Shown piece after piece: positions 54,160 through 61,879 of a stretch of 64,000 bases of DNA. The stretch's first letter is position 1, and every line of letters starts with the position of its first letter. Under the pieces are notes generated by a model that was not told the DNA's origin, searched no databases, and saw only the letters and a list, made by a program, of their open reading frames with translations. Source of the DNA: Flavobacterium hercynium (GTDB taxonomy: Bacteria; Bacteroidota; Bacteroidia; Flavobacteriales; Flavobacteriaceae); contig NZ_MUGW01000042.1 of the NCBI RefSeq assembly GCF_002217285.1, positions 1 through 64,000 of the forward strand, written 5' to 3'. A program made the position numbers and the translations under genes.

Positions 54160-54444
54160 TTAATCTATTTCTTCGTAATCAACATAATCGCCAACCTTTT
54201 TGGTTTCACGAGGATTTTTGGCATTAGCAGTATTAATGATTATTTCATCATTATTAGTACGCGTTTTTTGCCACGAGTTGTCCTGATTATATTGTTGTTG
54301 TCTCGAAAAATTTTCTCCCGCTTTCTCAACCGCTTTTTTTACCAATACCGGTAAAAAGATTCTAGCTAAAAATTTAAAAATATAATAAAATGCTACCATG
54401 TAAACTATGGCTTTCATTAGACCTGAAAAAGATGCTTCTTGCAT
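54160..54444 (-). CDS. DUF4834 family membrane protein
   Basis: 94 residues from ATG 54444, preferred over an in-frame ATG at 54465 because MQEASFSGLMKAIVYM is the family start. One long hydrophobic region (about 8-30, with FYYIFKFLARIFLPVL) is followed by a polar, Asn/Gln-rich tail (about 45-94, ending DYVDYEEID). The function is unknown. It is the gene just upstream of YfhO on the same strand, 51 bases away. Confidence 0.8.
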   Translation of the reverse strand: MQEASFSGLMKAIVYMVAFYYIFKFLARIFLPVLVKKAVEKAGENFSRQQQYNQDNSWQKTRTNNDEIIINTANAKNPRETKKVGDYVDYEEID

Positions 54445-54525
54445 AATTGTATAATTTTTTTTCAAAATTAATAAATCCGTTCTTTAAAATTAAAATATCA
54501 ATCTTAAATTAATAATAAAATATAG

Positions 54526-54533
54526 TACATTTG
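54526..54533 (+). promoter_or_regulatory. -7 box for the transporter-like gene
   Basis: TACATTTG matches TAnnTTTG and lies 37 bases before ATG 54571. No -33 TTG at the usual spacing. Confidence 0.45.
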
Positions 54534-54570
54534 AAATGCGTTATATCTTTTTAACCCCAAAAATACACGT

Positions 54571-55569
54571 ATGTTGAAAATTAAAAATTTATTTGTTGCA
54601 ACTCTCTTTTTAATACCTCAGTTTTTTTTCGCGCAATTTACTGACGTAATCAACTCTAACAGACCTGGCGAAACAATGTCTGCTTTTGCAGTTGGAAGGT
54701 CTGTTATCCAAGCAGAAGCGGGTGTTTACGCTATCAAAGAAAAACACGATCTGCTGGATTATGACGGAAGCGGTTTTGGTACTGACCTGACTTTTCGTTA
54801 TGGTGCTTTTCTTGAAAAACTGGAATTCATCCTTGATTTACAATACCAGACTGAAAGTTTTAACACTCCTTACACAAGTTACAAAAAAAATAATTTCAGA
54901 CAAACCGTTTTAGGAGCTAAATATTTAATCTACGATCCTTTTAAAAACTACGAAAAGAAAAAAAACATTTACAGTTATAATGCCAACCGAAAATTTGACT
55001 GGCACCAATTAATACCAGCAGTTTCGGCTTTTGCAGGAGCAAATTTCGTAGGAGCAAAAAACCCTTACTCTTTTTCTCCGGATGCTACCATTTCTCCTAA
55101 AATTATGTTGATTACTCAAAACCAGTTTGCTGGTGGAAGATGGGTTTTCGTTACTAACATCATTGCGGATCATATAACAACAGATTTTCCAAGTTACGGT
55201 TATGTATTAACTTTGACACACGGATTTAATGAAAGATGGTCTGGTTTTGTAGAAAACCAAGGTTTTAAAAGCGACTTTTACAGCGATGCTATTGGGCGCG
55301 TTGGAGCTGCTTATCTTATTAATCCTAATCTTCAGGTTGATGCTTCTTTTAGCAGCAACTTCAAAAACTCACCTTCTATAATGTACGGAGGAGTTGGCGT
55401 TTCATGGCGTTATGATGCTAAATACAAAGAGCAACAAATGCAGTTTAAAAAAGACGCTAAAAAAGCTAAGGATAAAAATAAATTACCGGAGGATCCTAAA
55501 AATAAAAAATCGAAGAAAGAAATTGATTTTCAAGAACAGGAAAGAAAACGTAAATCACAATACGAATAA
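54571..55569 (+). CDS. Outer-membrane transporter-like beta-barrel protein
   Basis: 332 residues with a signal peptide (1-21, FFFAQ). The mature part starts DVINSNRPGETMSAFAVGRSVIQAE, which resembles the MetA-pathway phenol degradation barrel family (PF13557). Alternating hydrophobic and polar residues with many aromatics (about 40-285) suggest a barrel in the outer membrane. A highly charged Lys/Glu-rich tail (about 288-332) is unusual for a barrel and may lie in the periplasm. The natural substrate is unknown. It is followed 46 bases later by a GNAT gene on the same strand. Confidence 0.75.
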   Translation: MLKIKNLFVATLFLIPQFFFAQFTDVINSNRPGETMSAFAVGRSVIQAEAGVYAIKEKHDLLDYDGSGFGTDLTFRYGAFLEKLEFILDLQYQTESFNTPYTSYKKNNFRQTVLGAKYLIYDPFKNYEKKKNIYSYNANRKFDWHQLIPAVSAFAGANFVGAKNPYSFSPDATISPKIMLITQNQFAGGRWVFVTNIIADHITTDFPSYGYVLTLTHGFNERWSGFVENQGFKSDFYSDAIGRVGAAYLINPNLQVDASFSSNFKNSPSIMYGGVGVSWRYDAKYKEQQMQFKKDAKKAKDKNKLPEDPKNKKSKKEIDFQEQERKRKSQYE

Positions 55570-55615
55570 TTAATAATCAACTTCTCTAACAGAGACATTT
55601 TCAATACCGATCTTA

Positions 55616-56734
55616 ATGATTACAATAAAAGAAGCTAAAAGCAAAAAAGAATTAACAGAATATATCAAATTTCCTTTTTCATTATACAAGGACAATCCGT
55701 ATTGGGTTCCTCCTATTATTGCTGATGAACTGGAATCATTTGATAAAACAAAAAATCCTGCTTTTGAAAATGCCGAAGCTTATTTTTACATTGCCTACAA
55801 GAATAATGAAATTGTGGGAAGAATTACAGCTATCATCAATTGGGCTGAAGTAAACAACCAACACAAAAGAAAAGTTCGTTTTGGCTGGTTTGATGTAATC
55901 GACGATATCGAAGTTACGAAGGCTTTACTGGAGAAAGTGTACGAATTAGGAAGAGCAAACAAACTGGAACATGTTGAAGGCCCTATGGGATTCTCTAATC
56001 TGGACAAAGTAGGCGTTCTAACAGAAGGATACGATCAAATGGGAACTATGATTACCTGGTATAACAATCCTTATTATGTAACGCATTTTGAACAATTAGG
56101 CTTTCAGGTTGAAAAGGAATACATCGAAAGTATTTTCCCGTTTTCTAACGTGCATCCTGAATTTTTCTTAAAAGCTCAGGAATTAATCAAAAAGAGATAC
56201 GGACTAAGATCGTTAACATTTACGAAGACAAAAGACATTATGCCGCATGTGGACAAAATGTTTGATCTTTTTAATACTTCATACGCTAATCTGGCTTCGT
56301 TTGTTGCTATTTCTGATGTTCAGAAAGAATACTTCAAAAAGAAATACATTAGTTTTATTAATCCTGAATACATCAAATTTGTAGTAGATAAAAATGATGA
56401 TTTAATTGCTTTTAGTATCGTAATGCCCAGTTTCTCAGAAGCATTACAAAAAGCAAAAGGAAAACTATTTCCGTTTGGATTTCTTCATTTACTAAAAGCA
56501 AGAAAAAAGAGTAAAGATGTGGTTTTCTACCTGATCGGAGTTCATCCGGATTATCAAAATAAAGGTGTAACTGCTATTATATTTGATGAATATTTTAAAA
56601 CTTTTACTGAAAGAGGAATTGTAAATTGTATTAGAACTCCGGAATTAGCAGAGAATACGGCAATACATTTGCTTTGGAAAAATTTCGATCCAACCATTCA
56701 CTGTCAAAGAAAAACGTATTTAAAATATCTTTAA
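55616..56734 (+). CDS. GNAT-family acetyltransferase-like protein
   Basis: 372 residues, soluble. The central part has GNAT-type strands and an acetyl-CoA loop-like region: FDVIDDIEVTKALLEKVYELGRANKLEHVEGPMGFSNLDKVG (about 92-140) and, near the end, VVFYLIGVHPDYQNKGVTAIIFDEYFKTF (about 300-330). HPDYQNKG resembles the Q/R-x-x-G-x-G/A loop. I recall relatives annotated as GTP cyclohydrolase, but no cyclohydrolase signature is visible. Acetyl acceptor unknown. Confidence 0.75.
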   Translation: MITIKEAKSKKELTEYIKFPFSLYKDNPYWVPPIIADELESFDKTKNPAFENAEAYFYIAYKNNEIVGRITAIINWAEVNNQHKRKVRFGWFDVIDDIEVTKALLEKVYELGRANKLEHVEGPMGFSNLDKVGVLTEGYDQMGTMITWYNNPYYVTHFEQLGFQVEKEYIESIFPFSNVHPEFFLKAQELIKKRYGLRSLTFTKTKDIMPHVDKMFDLFNTSYANLASFVAISDVQKEYFKKKYISFINPEYIKFVVDKNDDLIAFSIVMPSFSEALQKAKGKLFPFGFLHLLKARKKSKDVVFYLIGVHPDYQNKGVTAIIFDEYFKTFTERGIVNCIRTPELAENTAIHLLWKNFDPTIHCQRKTYLKYL

Positions 56735-56756
56735 GATTAAGACATCTTTTAAACAT

Positions 56757-56788
56757 AAAAAATCCATTCGCAAAACGAATGGATTTTT
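56757..56788. terminator. Bidirectional terminator, first of two near-identical copies
   Basis: Stem AAAAATCCATTCG (56758-56770) with CGAATGGATTTTT (56776-56788), loop CAAAA. Same hairpin as at 57340-57370. It ends the GNAT gene and the convergent lipoprotein gene. Confidence 0.85.
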
Positions 56789-56819
56789 ATTTTTTTACAA
56801 TTTTTTTTCTGATATGGAA

Positions 56820-57293
56820 TTATTTGTCGCAATCCACTTTTGTTAACACGTTGGTTGCATCAAATTTTAAGTTCTTTCTATTTTTAAATGATACTTTATT
56901 GTTCGTTTCTACAATATCACCATATCCTTCAATATAGGTATTTTCTCTGTGAAGAAATACAACTTCTCTAATAGAAGAAACACCTTCTGACATAAAAGTA
57001 TAATCAGCAATTAATGTATCTCCTTTTATATTTCCTATTAAAGTTCCTTCGTTTTTATCTTTTTCCTTCAAACCATAAAATAGTTTTCCGTTCACTTCCT
57101 GATGAGAATTAATATTAAAACTTAGCTTAATATCATTTGCTGTAGAGACATAACATTCGTCGCCTGCAGGCTCTGCAATTTCAGCTTCTTTTGGTGCATC
57201 TGGAGTTATTGCCGGAGGAGCCGGAGTTGTTTCTTTTTTACAAGAAATAAGTACGGTTAAAATCACGGTCATTAATGTTAAAACTTTTTTCAT
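56820..57293 (-). CDS. Lipoprotein of unknown function
   Basis: 157 residues from ATG 57293. An upstream in-frame ATG (57389) would place a poor leader before a good lipoprotein signal, so it is rejected. MKKVLTLMTVILTVLISC gives a lipobox at Cys18. A Pro/Ala/Glu linker (about 20-45) is followed by a small beta-rich domain (about 48-157) with YVSTANDIKLSFNIN, GKLFYGLKEKDKNEGTLIG and GDTLIADYTFMSEGVS. Two Cys, in DECYVS and at the end VDCDK, may form a disulfide. The family is not recognised. Flanked by two copies of the same hairpin terminator. Confidence 0.7.
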   Translation of the reverse strand: MKKVLTLMTVILTVLISCKKETTPAPPAITPDAPKEAEIAEPAGDECYVSTANDIKLSFNINSHQEVNGKLFYGLKEKDKNEGTLIGNIKGDTLIADYTFMSEGVSSIREVVFLHRENTYIEGYGDIVETNNKVSFKNRKNLKFDATNVLTKVDCDK

Positions 57294-57339
57294 ATTTTGC
57301 TTTTTTTTGATTAGTGAGATAAAATTAGTTAAAATAAAA

Positions 57340-57370
57340 AAAAATCCATTCGCAAAACGAATGGATTTTT
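57340..57370 (-). terminator. Terminator of the aminotransferase-like gene, second copy
   Basis: Stem AAAAATCCATTCG (57340-57352) with CGAATGGATTTTT (57358-57370). Arms and loop match the hairpin at 56757-56788. A-rich on the left, so T run on the minus strand after the gene ending at 57414. Confidence 0.85.
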
Positions 57371-57413
57371 TACATAATTCCCACATCAAGGAATTTTATT
57401 TTAGGCGCATTAC

Positions 57414-58673
57414 TTAAGAAACATCTACCGTTGTGCGTTCTGCAATTTCTTTGTAAGTTCCGTTTACTAATTTCTCACGAATTGCTTCGAAAGCAGTTAA
57501 CGTTTCATCAATATCAGCTAAAGTATGAGAAGCTGTTGGAATCATTCTTAACAAAATAATACCTTTTGGAATTACAGGATAAACTACGATAGAAAGGAAA
57601 ATTCCGTAATTTTCTCTTAAATCGTTTACCATTACCATTGCTTCAGGAATACTTCCCTCTAAGTAAACTGGTGTAATACAAGTATTTGTATCTCCAATAT
57701 TAAATCCTTTTTCTTTTAATCCGCTTTGTAATGCATTTACATTCTCCCAAAGTTTATCTTTAATAGACGAAGAATTACGTAATAATTCTAAACGTTTTAA
57801 AGATCCTAAAGTCTGGATCATTGGCAATGCTTTTGCAAACATTTGCGAACGTAAATTGTATTTCAAATAATCAATTACACTTTTATCAGCTGCTACAAAA
57901 GCACCAATATTAGCCATAGATTTTGCAAAAGTAGAAAAGTACACATCGATATCATCCTGAACACCTTGCTCCTCACCTGCTCCGGCACCTGTTTTACCTA
58001 GTGTACCAAAACCGTGTGCATCGTCTACCAATAATCTGAAAGTGTATTTTTGTTTTAATGCAACAATTTCTTTTAATTTTCCTTGTTGCCCGCGCATTCC
58101 AAAAACACCTTCAGTAATAAATAAAATACCTCCGCCTGTTTCTTCTGCCATTTTAGTAGCACGCTGCAGGTTTTTCTCCATGCTTTCAAGATCATTGTGT
58201 TTGTAAGTAAAACGTTTACCCATGTGCAAACGAACACCATCAATAATACAAGCATGTGAATCTACATCATAAACAATAATATCATTTTTAGTTACCAAAG
58301 CATCAATAATAGATACCATTCCCTGATAACCAAAGTTTAATAAATAAGCTGATTCTTTCATTACAAAAGCAGCCAGTTCATTTTCTAATTGTTCGTGATA
58401 TTTTGTATGACCAGACATCATACGAGCTCCCATTGGATAAGCAGCACCAAATTGAATTGCTGCATCTGTATCTGCCTGGCGAACTTCAGGATGATTCGCT
58501 AAACCTAAGTAATCATTCAGACTCCAGTTTAGAATATCTTTCCCGTGAAATTTCATTCTTGGACCCAACTCACCTTCTAACTTTGGAAAAACGTAATAAC
58601 CTTCTGCCTGAGAAGCCCATTTTCCAAGCGGGCCTTTATTGTCCTGAATTCTTTCGAATAAATCTTTTACCAT
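57414..58673 (-). CDS. Alpha-oxoamine synthase; candidate cysteate-fatty acyltransferase for sulfonolipid
   Basis: 419 residues of the PLP-dependent alpha-oxoamine synthase family. Family residues: H140 in DSHACIIDG, D217 and H220 in VDDAHGFG, Schiff-base K251 in FSTFAKSMAN, and the substrate-side GHTKYHEQLE stretch (about 88-97). These enzymes join an amino acid to an acyl thioester with decarboxylation. Which one cannot be read from the motifs. From memory, F. johnsoniae Fjoh_2419, identified as the cysteate-fatty acyltransferase (CapB/SulA) needed for capnine and gliding, is of this type and has similar neighbours. If so it acts at the membrane face of the cytosol. Confidence 0.75.
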   Translation of the reverse strand: MVKDLFERIQDNKGPLGKWASQAEGYYVFPKLEGELGPRMKFHGKDILNWSLNDYLGLANHPEVRQADTDAAIQFGAAYPMGARMMSGHTKYHEQLENELAAFVMKESAYLLNFGYQGMVSIIDALVTKNDIIVYDVDSHACIIDGVRLHMGKRFTYKHNDLESMEKNLQRATKMAEETGGGILFITEGVFGMRGQQGKLKEIVALKQKYTFRLLVDDAHGFGTLGKTGAGAGEEQGVQDDIDVYFSTFAKSMANIGAFVAADKSVIDYLKYNLRSQMFAKALPMIQTLGSLKRLELLRNSSSIKDKLWENVNALQSGLKEKGFNIGDTNTCITPVYLEGSIPEAMVMVNDLRENYGIFLSIVVYPVIPKGIILLRMIPTASHTLADIDETLTAFEAIREKLVNGTYKEIAERTTVDVS

Positions 58674-58711
58674 AATATAGTGTAGTAATAATTTTAACTT
58701 TAATCAGCGAG

Positions 58712-58719
58712 CAAAATTA
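58712..58719 (-). promoter_or_regulatory. -7 box for the alpha-oxoamine synthase gene
   Basis: On the minus strand TAATTTTG matches TAnnTTTG, about 39 bases before the ATG at 58673. No -33 TTG is clear. Confidence 0.45.
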
Positions 58720-58881
58720 ATCATAATTATTCTAAAATTGTGTCAGCCATTTACTTTTATTATAAAATAATCAAAATCTTAACTTGATAGACAAAAAACT
58801 TTTTGAAACAAAATTTCTCATAGATTAAAAATATGAGCAAAAAATGAAACCCTAAGTAAAAAATATCATTGTAACTAATCC

Positions 58882-58925
58882 ATGATTTTTATCATAATAA
58901 AAGACAAAACACTCTTTTAATTTTA
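58882..58925 (+). promoter_or_regulatory. FNR/CRP-type palindrome and degenerate -7 ahead of nirK
   Basis: ATGAT-TTTT-ATCAT (58882-58895) contains the core TGAT-N4-ATCA of FNR-family sites. It is followed by TAATTTTA (58918-58925), one base off TAnnTTTG. The start would be near 58932, which puts the site centre at about -43, close to the -41.5 of class II activation. The remaining bases between 58674 and 58959 are AT-rich and hold two divergent promoters. Confidence 0.6.
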
Positions 58926-58959
58926 CATCATCTTAAAACCCAAATTAAACTACTTTATT

Positions 58960-60414
58960 ATGAAAACTAAATGTACTTTCTCCGGAAAATCAAGGGTACT
59001 GCTATGTTTACTTTTGAGCATTTTCCTTTTTGAATCCTGCAAAAAAACAGAACCAGCAATTGAAACTTCTTATGCTGATATCGTAACAGAAGGACAGATG
59101 GATGCTGAGCTGACCGCTCCTCCTTTGGTACCCAAACCTGTTTACGGAAGAAAAGCCATGAAACTAAAAGTAAACATGGAAATAAAAGAACAGGAAGGCA
59201 CAATGACAGATGGTGTAAAATATACCTATTGGACATTTGGCGGCTCTGTACCAGGAAGTTTTATAAGAACTCGTGTGGGCGATGAAGTTGAATTTCACTT
59301 AAAGAACCATCCGGATAACAAACTTCCTCACAATATCGATTTACATGCTGTTACAGGCCCGGGAGGTGGTGCTTCTTCTTCTCTGGTAGCCCCGGGACAT
59401 GAAAAAACATTCAATTTTAAAGTAATCAATCCCGGATTGTATGTGTATCACTGTGCTACTGCACCTGTTGGAATGCACATTGCGAACGGAATGTACGGAT
59501 TGATATTGGTTGAACCGGAAGGCGGACTTCCTCCTGTTGACAAAGAATACTATGTTATGCAGGGTGATTTTTATACGCAGGGAGAGTATGGCGCTAAAGG
59601 GTTACAGGCTTTTGATATGAATAAAGCGGTAAAAGAAACTCCGGATTATGTTGTATTTAACGGAAAAGTAGGTTCATTAACCAACGGAGGTGAATTGACG
59701 GCAAAAGTAGGTGAAACGGTTCGTTTATTTGTTGGAAATGGTGGACCAAATCTGGTTTCTTCTTTTCATGTTATTGGTGAAATATTTGACAGCGTGCACG
59801 TTGAAGGTGGCAGCACCATTAATAAAAATGTACAAACTACTTTGATTCCTGCGGGCGGTGCTGCTATTGTTGATTTTAAGGTAGAAACTCCGGGAACTTT
59901 CATTCTTGTAGATCACTCCATTTTTAGAGCGTTTAACAAAGGTGCACTGGGAATGCTTAAGGTAGAAGGAAAAGAAAACACCAGCGTTTACTCCGGGACT
60001 ATTCAAGAAGGTATTTACCTGCCGGAAGGAGGAACAATCCAGAAAATGCCAGGAAGTACTGCTGCAAAAACACCTACACCGAAACGTACTGTAGAAGAAA
60101 AAATAAAAATTGGTAAAGCTATTTTTAGCACAACTTGTTTTGCCTGTCACCAATCTGAAGGACAAGGAATTCCTAACGCTTTTCCTCCCTTAGCAAAATC
60201 AGATTATCTGAATGCCGATTCCAAACGTGCCATCAATACTATTTTACATGGTTTAAGCGGCGAAGTAACGGTAAATGGCAAGAAATACAACAGCGTGATG
60301 CCTTCTCAAAACTTATCTGATGATGAAATCGCGAATGTCCTAACGTATATATACAACAGCTGGGGCAACAACAAAACAGAAGTTACTCCGGAAATGATAA
60401 AAGCTTTAAGATAA
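58960..60414 (+). CDS. nirK: Copper nitrite reductase fused to cytochrome c (NirK-type)
   Basis: 484 residues. Lipobox at Cys27 (LFESC) predicts a lipid-anchored enzyme. Two cupredoxin domains follow: type-1 copper by H124, C165, H173 and M178, type-2 copper by H129, H164 and H319. Catalytic Asp127 is in HNIDLH and His270 in SFHVIGE. The short Cys-His spacing (HCATAPVGMHIANGM) is that of clade II NirK. A third domain (about 385-484) is cytochrome c with CFACH at 393-397 and a likely axial Met447. The enzyme reduces nitrite to NO, with electrons from the fused haem. First gene of the module. Confidence 0.95.
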   Translation: MKTKCTFSGKSRVLLCLLLSIFLFESCKKTEPAIETSYADIVTEGQMDAELTAPPLVPKPVYGRKAMKLKVNMEIKEQEGTMTDGVKYTYWTFGGSVPGSFIRTRVGDEVEFHLKNHPDNKLPHNIDLHAVTGPGGGASSSLVAPGHEKTFNFKVINPGLYVYHCATAPVGMHIANGMYGLILVEPEGGLPPVDKEYYVMQGDFYTQGEYGAKGLQAFDMNKAVKETPDYVVFNGKVGSLTNGGELTAKVGETVRLFVGNGGPNLVSSFHVIGEIFDSVHVEGGSTINKNVQTTLIPAGGAAIVDFKVETPGTFILVDHSIFRAFNKGALGMLKVEGKENTSVYSGTIQEGIYLPEGGTIQKMPGSTAAKTPTPKRTVEEKIKIGKAIFSTTCFACHQSEGQGIPNAFPPLAKSDYLNADSKRAINTILHGLSGEVTVNGKKYNSVMPSQNLSDDEIANVLTYIYNSWGNNKTEVTPEMIKALR

Positions 60415-60428
60415 CAGCAACATTCGGT

Positions 60429-61214
60429 ATGAAAACAAACTTTTTCATTATTACTTTTTTCCTGTTGCTTCTAAGCTCATCAAAAGCACAGGAATCTGGA
60501 ATGGTTTCCATTAAAGAGGGTTCGTTCATCCCTCTTTATGGAGCCACTTCTCAAAAGCCTTTACTAGTAAAATCGTTCGACATGGATATTTATCCTATTA
60601 CGAATGCTGAATTTCTGGATTTCATCAAGAAAAATCCTTCGTACAGTAAATCAAAAATAAAGGGAATTTTTGCTGATAAAAGTTATCTGACGTATTGGGC
60701 AAGTGATTTTGATTTTGGAAAAGTAAATCCTAAATCGCCTGTAACCAGCGTTTCCTGGTTTGCTGCCAAAAAATACTGCGAATGTCAAGGCAAACGATTG
60801 CCAACGATGGACGAATGGGAATACGTTGCGATGGCCGATGAGAAAAAGATTGATGCCAGAACCAAAAAAGAATTTAATGCATACATTTTATCCTGGTATG
60901 AAAAATCAAGGATGTATGAAAAGGAAATAGGACAAACCTTTAAGAATTATTGGGGCGTTTATGATATGCACGGCTTAGTTTGGGAATGGACAGCTGATTT
61001 TAATAGTATTTTTTTATCAGGAGAGTCCCGAAAAGATAAAGGAGATGATAAAAACTTATTTTGCGGTGGTGCTTCTGTAAACGCAAGTGATCTGATGGAT
61101 TATGCCGCTTTTATGCGCTATGCTTTTAGAGGAAGTCTAAAAGCTCAATATTCAACACGTAATCTCGGTTTTAGATGTGCCAGTGATGCCAAAGTCCAAA
61201 ACGTTAATTTTTAA
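60429..61214 (+). CDS. SUMF1/FGE-fold protein of the NirV type
   Basis: 261 residues with a signal peptide (1-20, SSKAQE). The rest is a formylglycine-generating enzyme-like (SUMF1) fold: YPITNAEFLDFIKKNP, PVTSVSWFAAKKYCECQGKRLPTMDEWEYVAMA, NYWGVYDMHGLVWEWTADF and the end GSLKAQYSTRNLGFRCA. It follows nirK by 14 bases, the position and family of nirV in denitrifiers. NirV-type proteins are thought to help NirK maturation or stability, but the mechanism is not established. The start is taken from the signal peptide. The next start overlaps its stop. Confidence 0.85.
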   Translation: MKTNFFIITFFLLLLSSSKAQESGMVSIKEGSFIPLYGATSQKPLLVKSFDMDIYPITNAEFLDFIKKNPSYSKSKIKGIFADKSYLTYWASDFDFGKVNPKSPVTSVSWFAAKKYCECQGKRLPTMDEWEYVAMADEKKIDARTKKEFNAYILSWYEKSRMYEKEIGQTFKNYWGVYDMHGLVWEWTADFNSIFLSGESRKDKGDDKNLFCGGASVNASDLMDYAAFMRYAFRGSLKAQYSTRNLGFRCASDAKVQNVNF

Positions 61215-61225
61215 TGTATTTTAAA

Positions 61226-61825
61226 ATGAAAAAAATAATAATTGCGGTTCTTTTTCTTGCGGTTTCTTTCAGCAGCTGCAAAGAATCTGATAAAAAGAAT
61301 GATGCCGCAGCGACAAAAAAGGAAATTAGTGATCTTTCTATTTACAATTTACCTTCTAAATGGACAACCCAAGACGGAAAGGATATTGAACTGAAAAGTC
61401 TTAGAGGAAATGTTCTCGTGATGGTTATGATTTACACCAGTTGTAAAGCTGCTTGCCCCAGATTGGTGGCGGATATGCGAAATATTGAGAAAAAACTTGA
61501 TGCCAGTACCAAAAGAAATGTAAAACTTATTTTGGTAAGCATAGATCCCAAAACGGATACTCCGGAAAGATTAAAAACATTTGCTATTGATAATCAAATG
61601 AATCATGCTCCCTGGGTTTTCCTTAGATCATCAGAAGAAAACACACGAGAATTTGCAGCCGTTTTAGCTGTTAACTATAAAAAAATATCGCCAATAGATT
61701 TTTCACATTCTAATATCATAAGCGTCTTTAATGCGGAAGGCGAACTGACCTACCAACAAGAAGGACTTGGGGTAAATAATGATAAAGCTATAGAAGTGAT
61801 AAACCAGCAGGCAAGAAAAATTTAG
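61226..61825 (+). CDS. SCO1/SenC-family copper chaperone-like lipoprotein
   Basis: 199 residues from the ATG at 61226; an ATG at 61214 that overlaps the previous stop is also possible. Lipobox at SFSSC. Thioredoxin-like fold with CKAAC (CxxxC) and the distal His in DFSHSN, the SCO metal-binding trio. SCO proteins deliver copper to the CuA or other copper sites of oxidases; here it stands next to a copper nitrite reductase, so a role in copper loading of NirK is plausible but inferred. Third gene of the unit, with a terminator hairpin at 61842. Confidence 0.9.
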   Translation: MKKIIIAVLFLAVSFSSCKESDKKNDAAATKKEISDLSIYNLPSKWTTQDGKDIELKSLRGNVLVMVMIYTSCKAACPRLVADMRNIEKKLDASTKRNVKLILVSIDPKTDTPERLKTFAIDNQMNHAPWVFLRSSEENTREFAAVLAVNYKKISPIDFSHSNIISVFNAEGELTYQQEGLGVNNDKAIEVINQQARKI

Positions 61826-61841
61826 ATAGGTTGATTAGTCA

Positions 61842-61879
61842 GAAAACAAGAGGAGATTTTAAGTCATCAACTCTTGTTT
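61842..61879 (+). terminator. Terminator overlapping the end of the convergent gene
   Basis: Stem AAAACAAGAG (61842-61851) with CTCTTGTTTT (61870-61879), then T. The right arm lies in the last codons of the convergent gene. Coordinates within one base. Confidence 0.65.
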
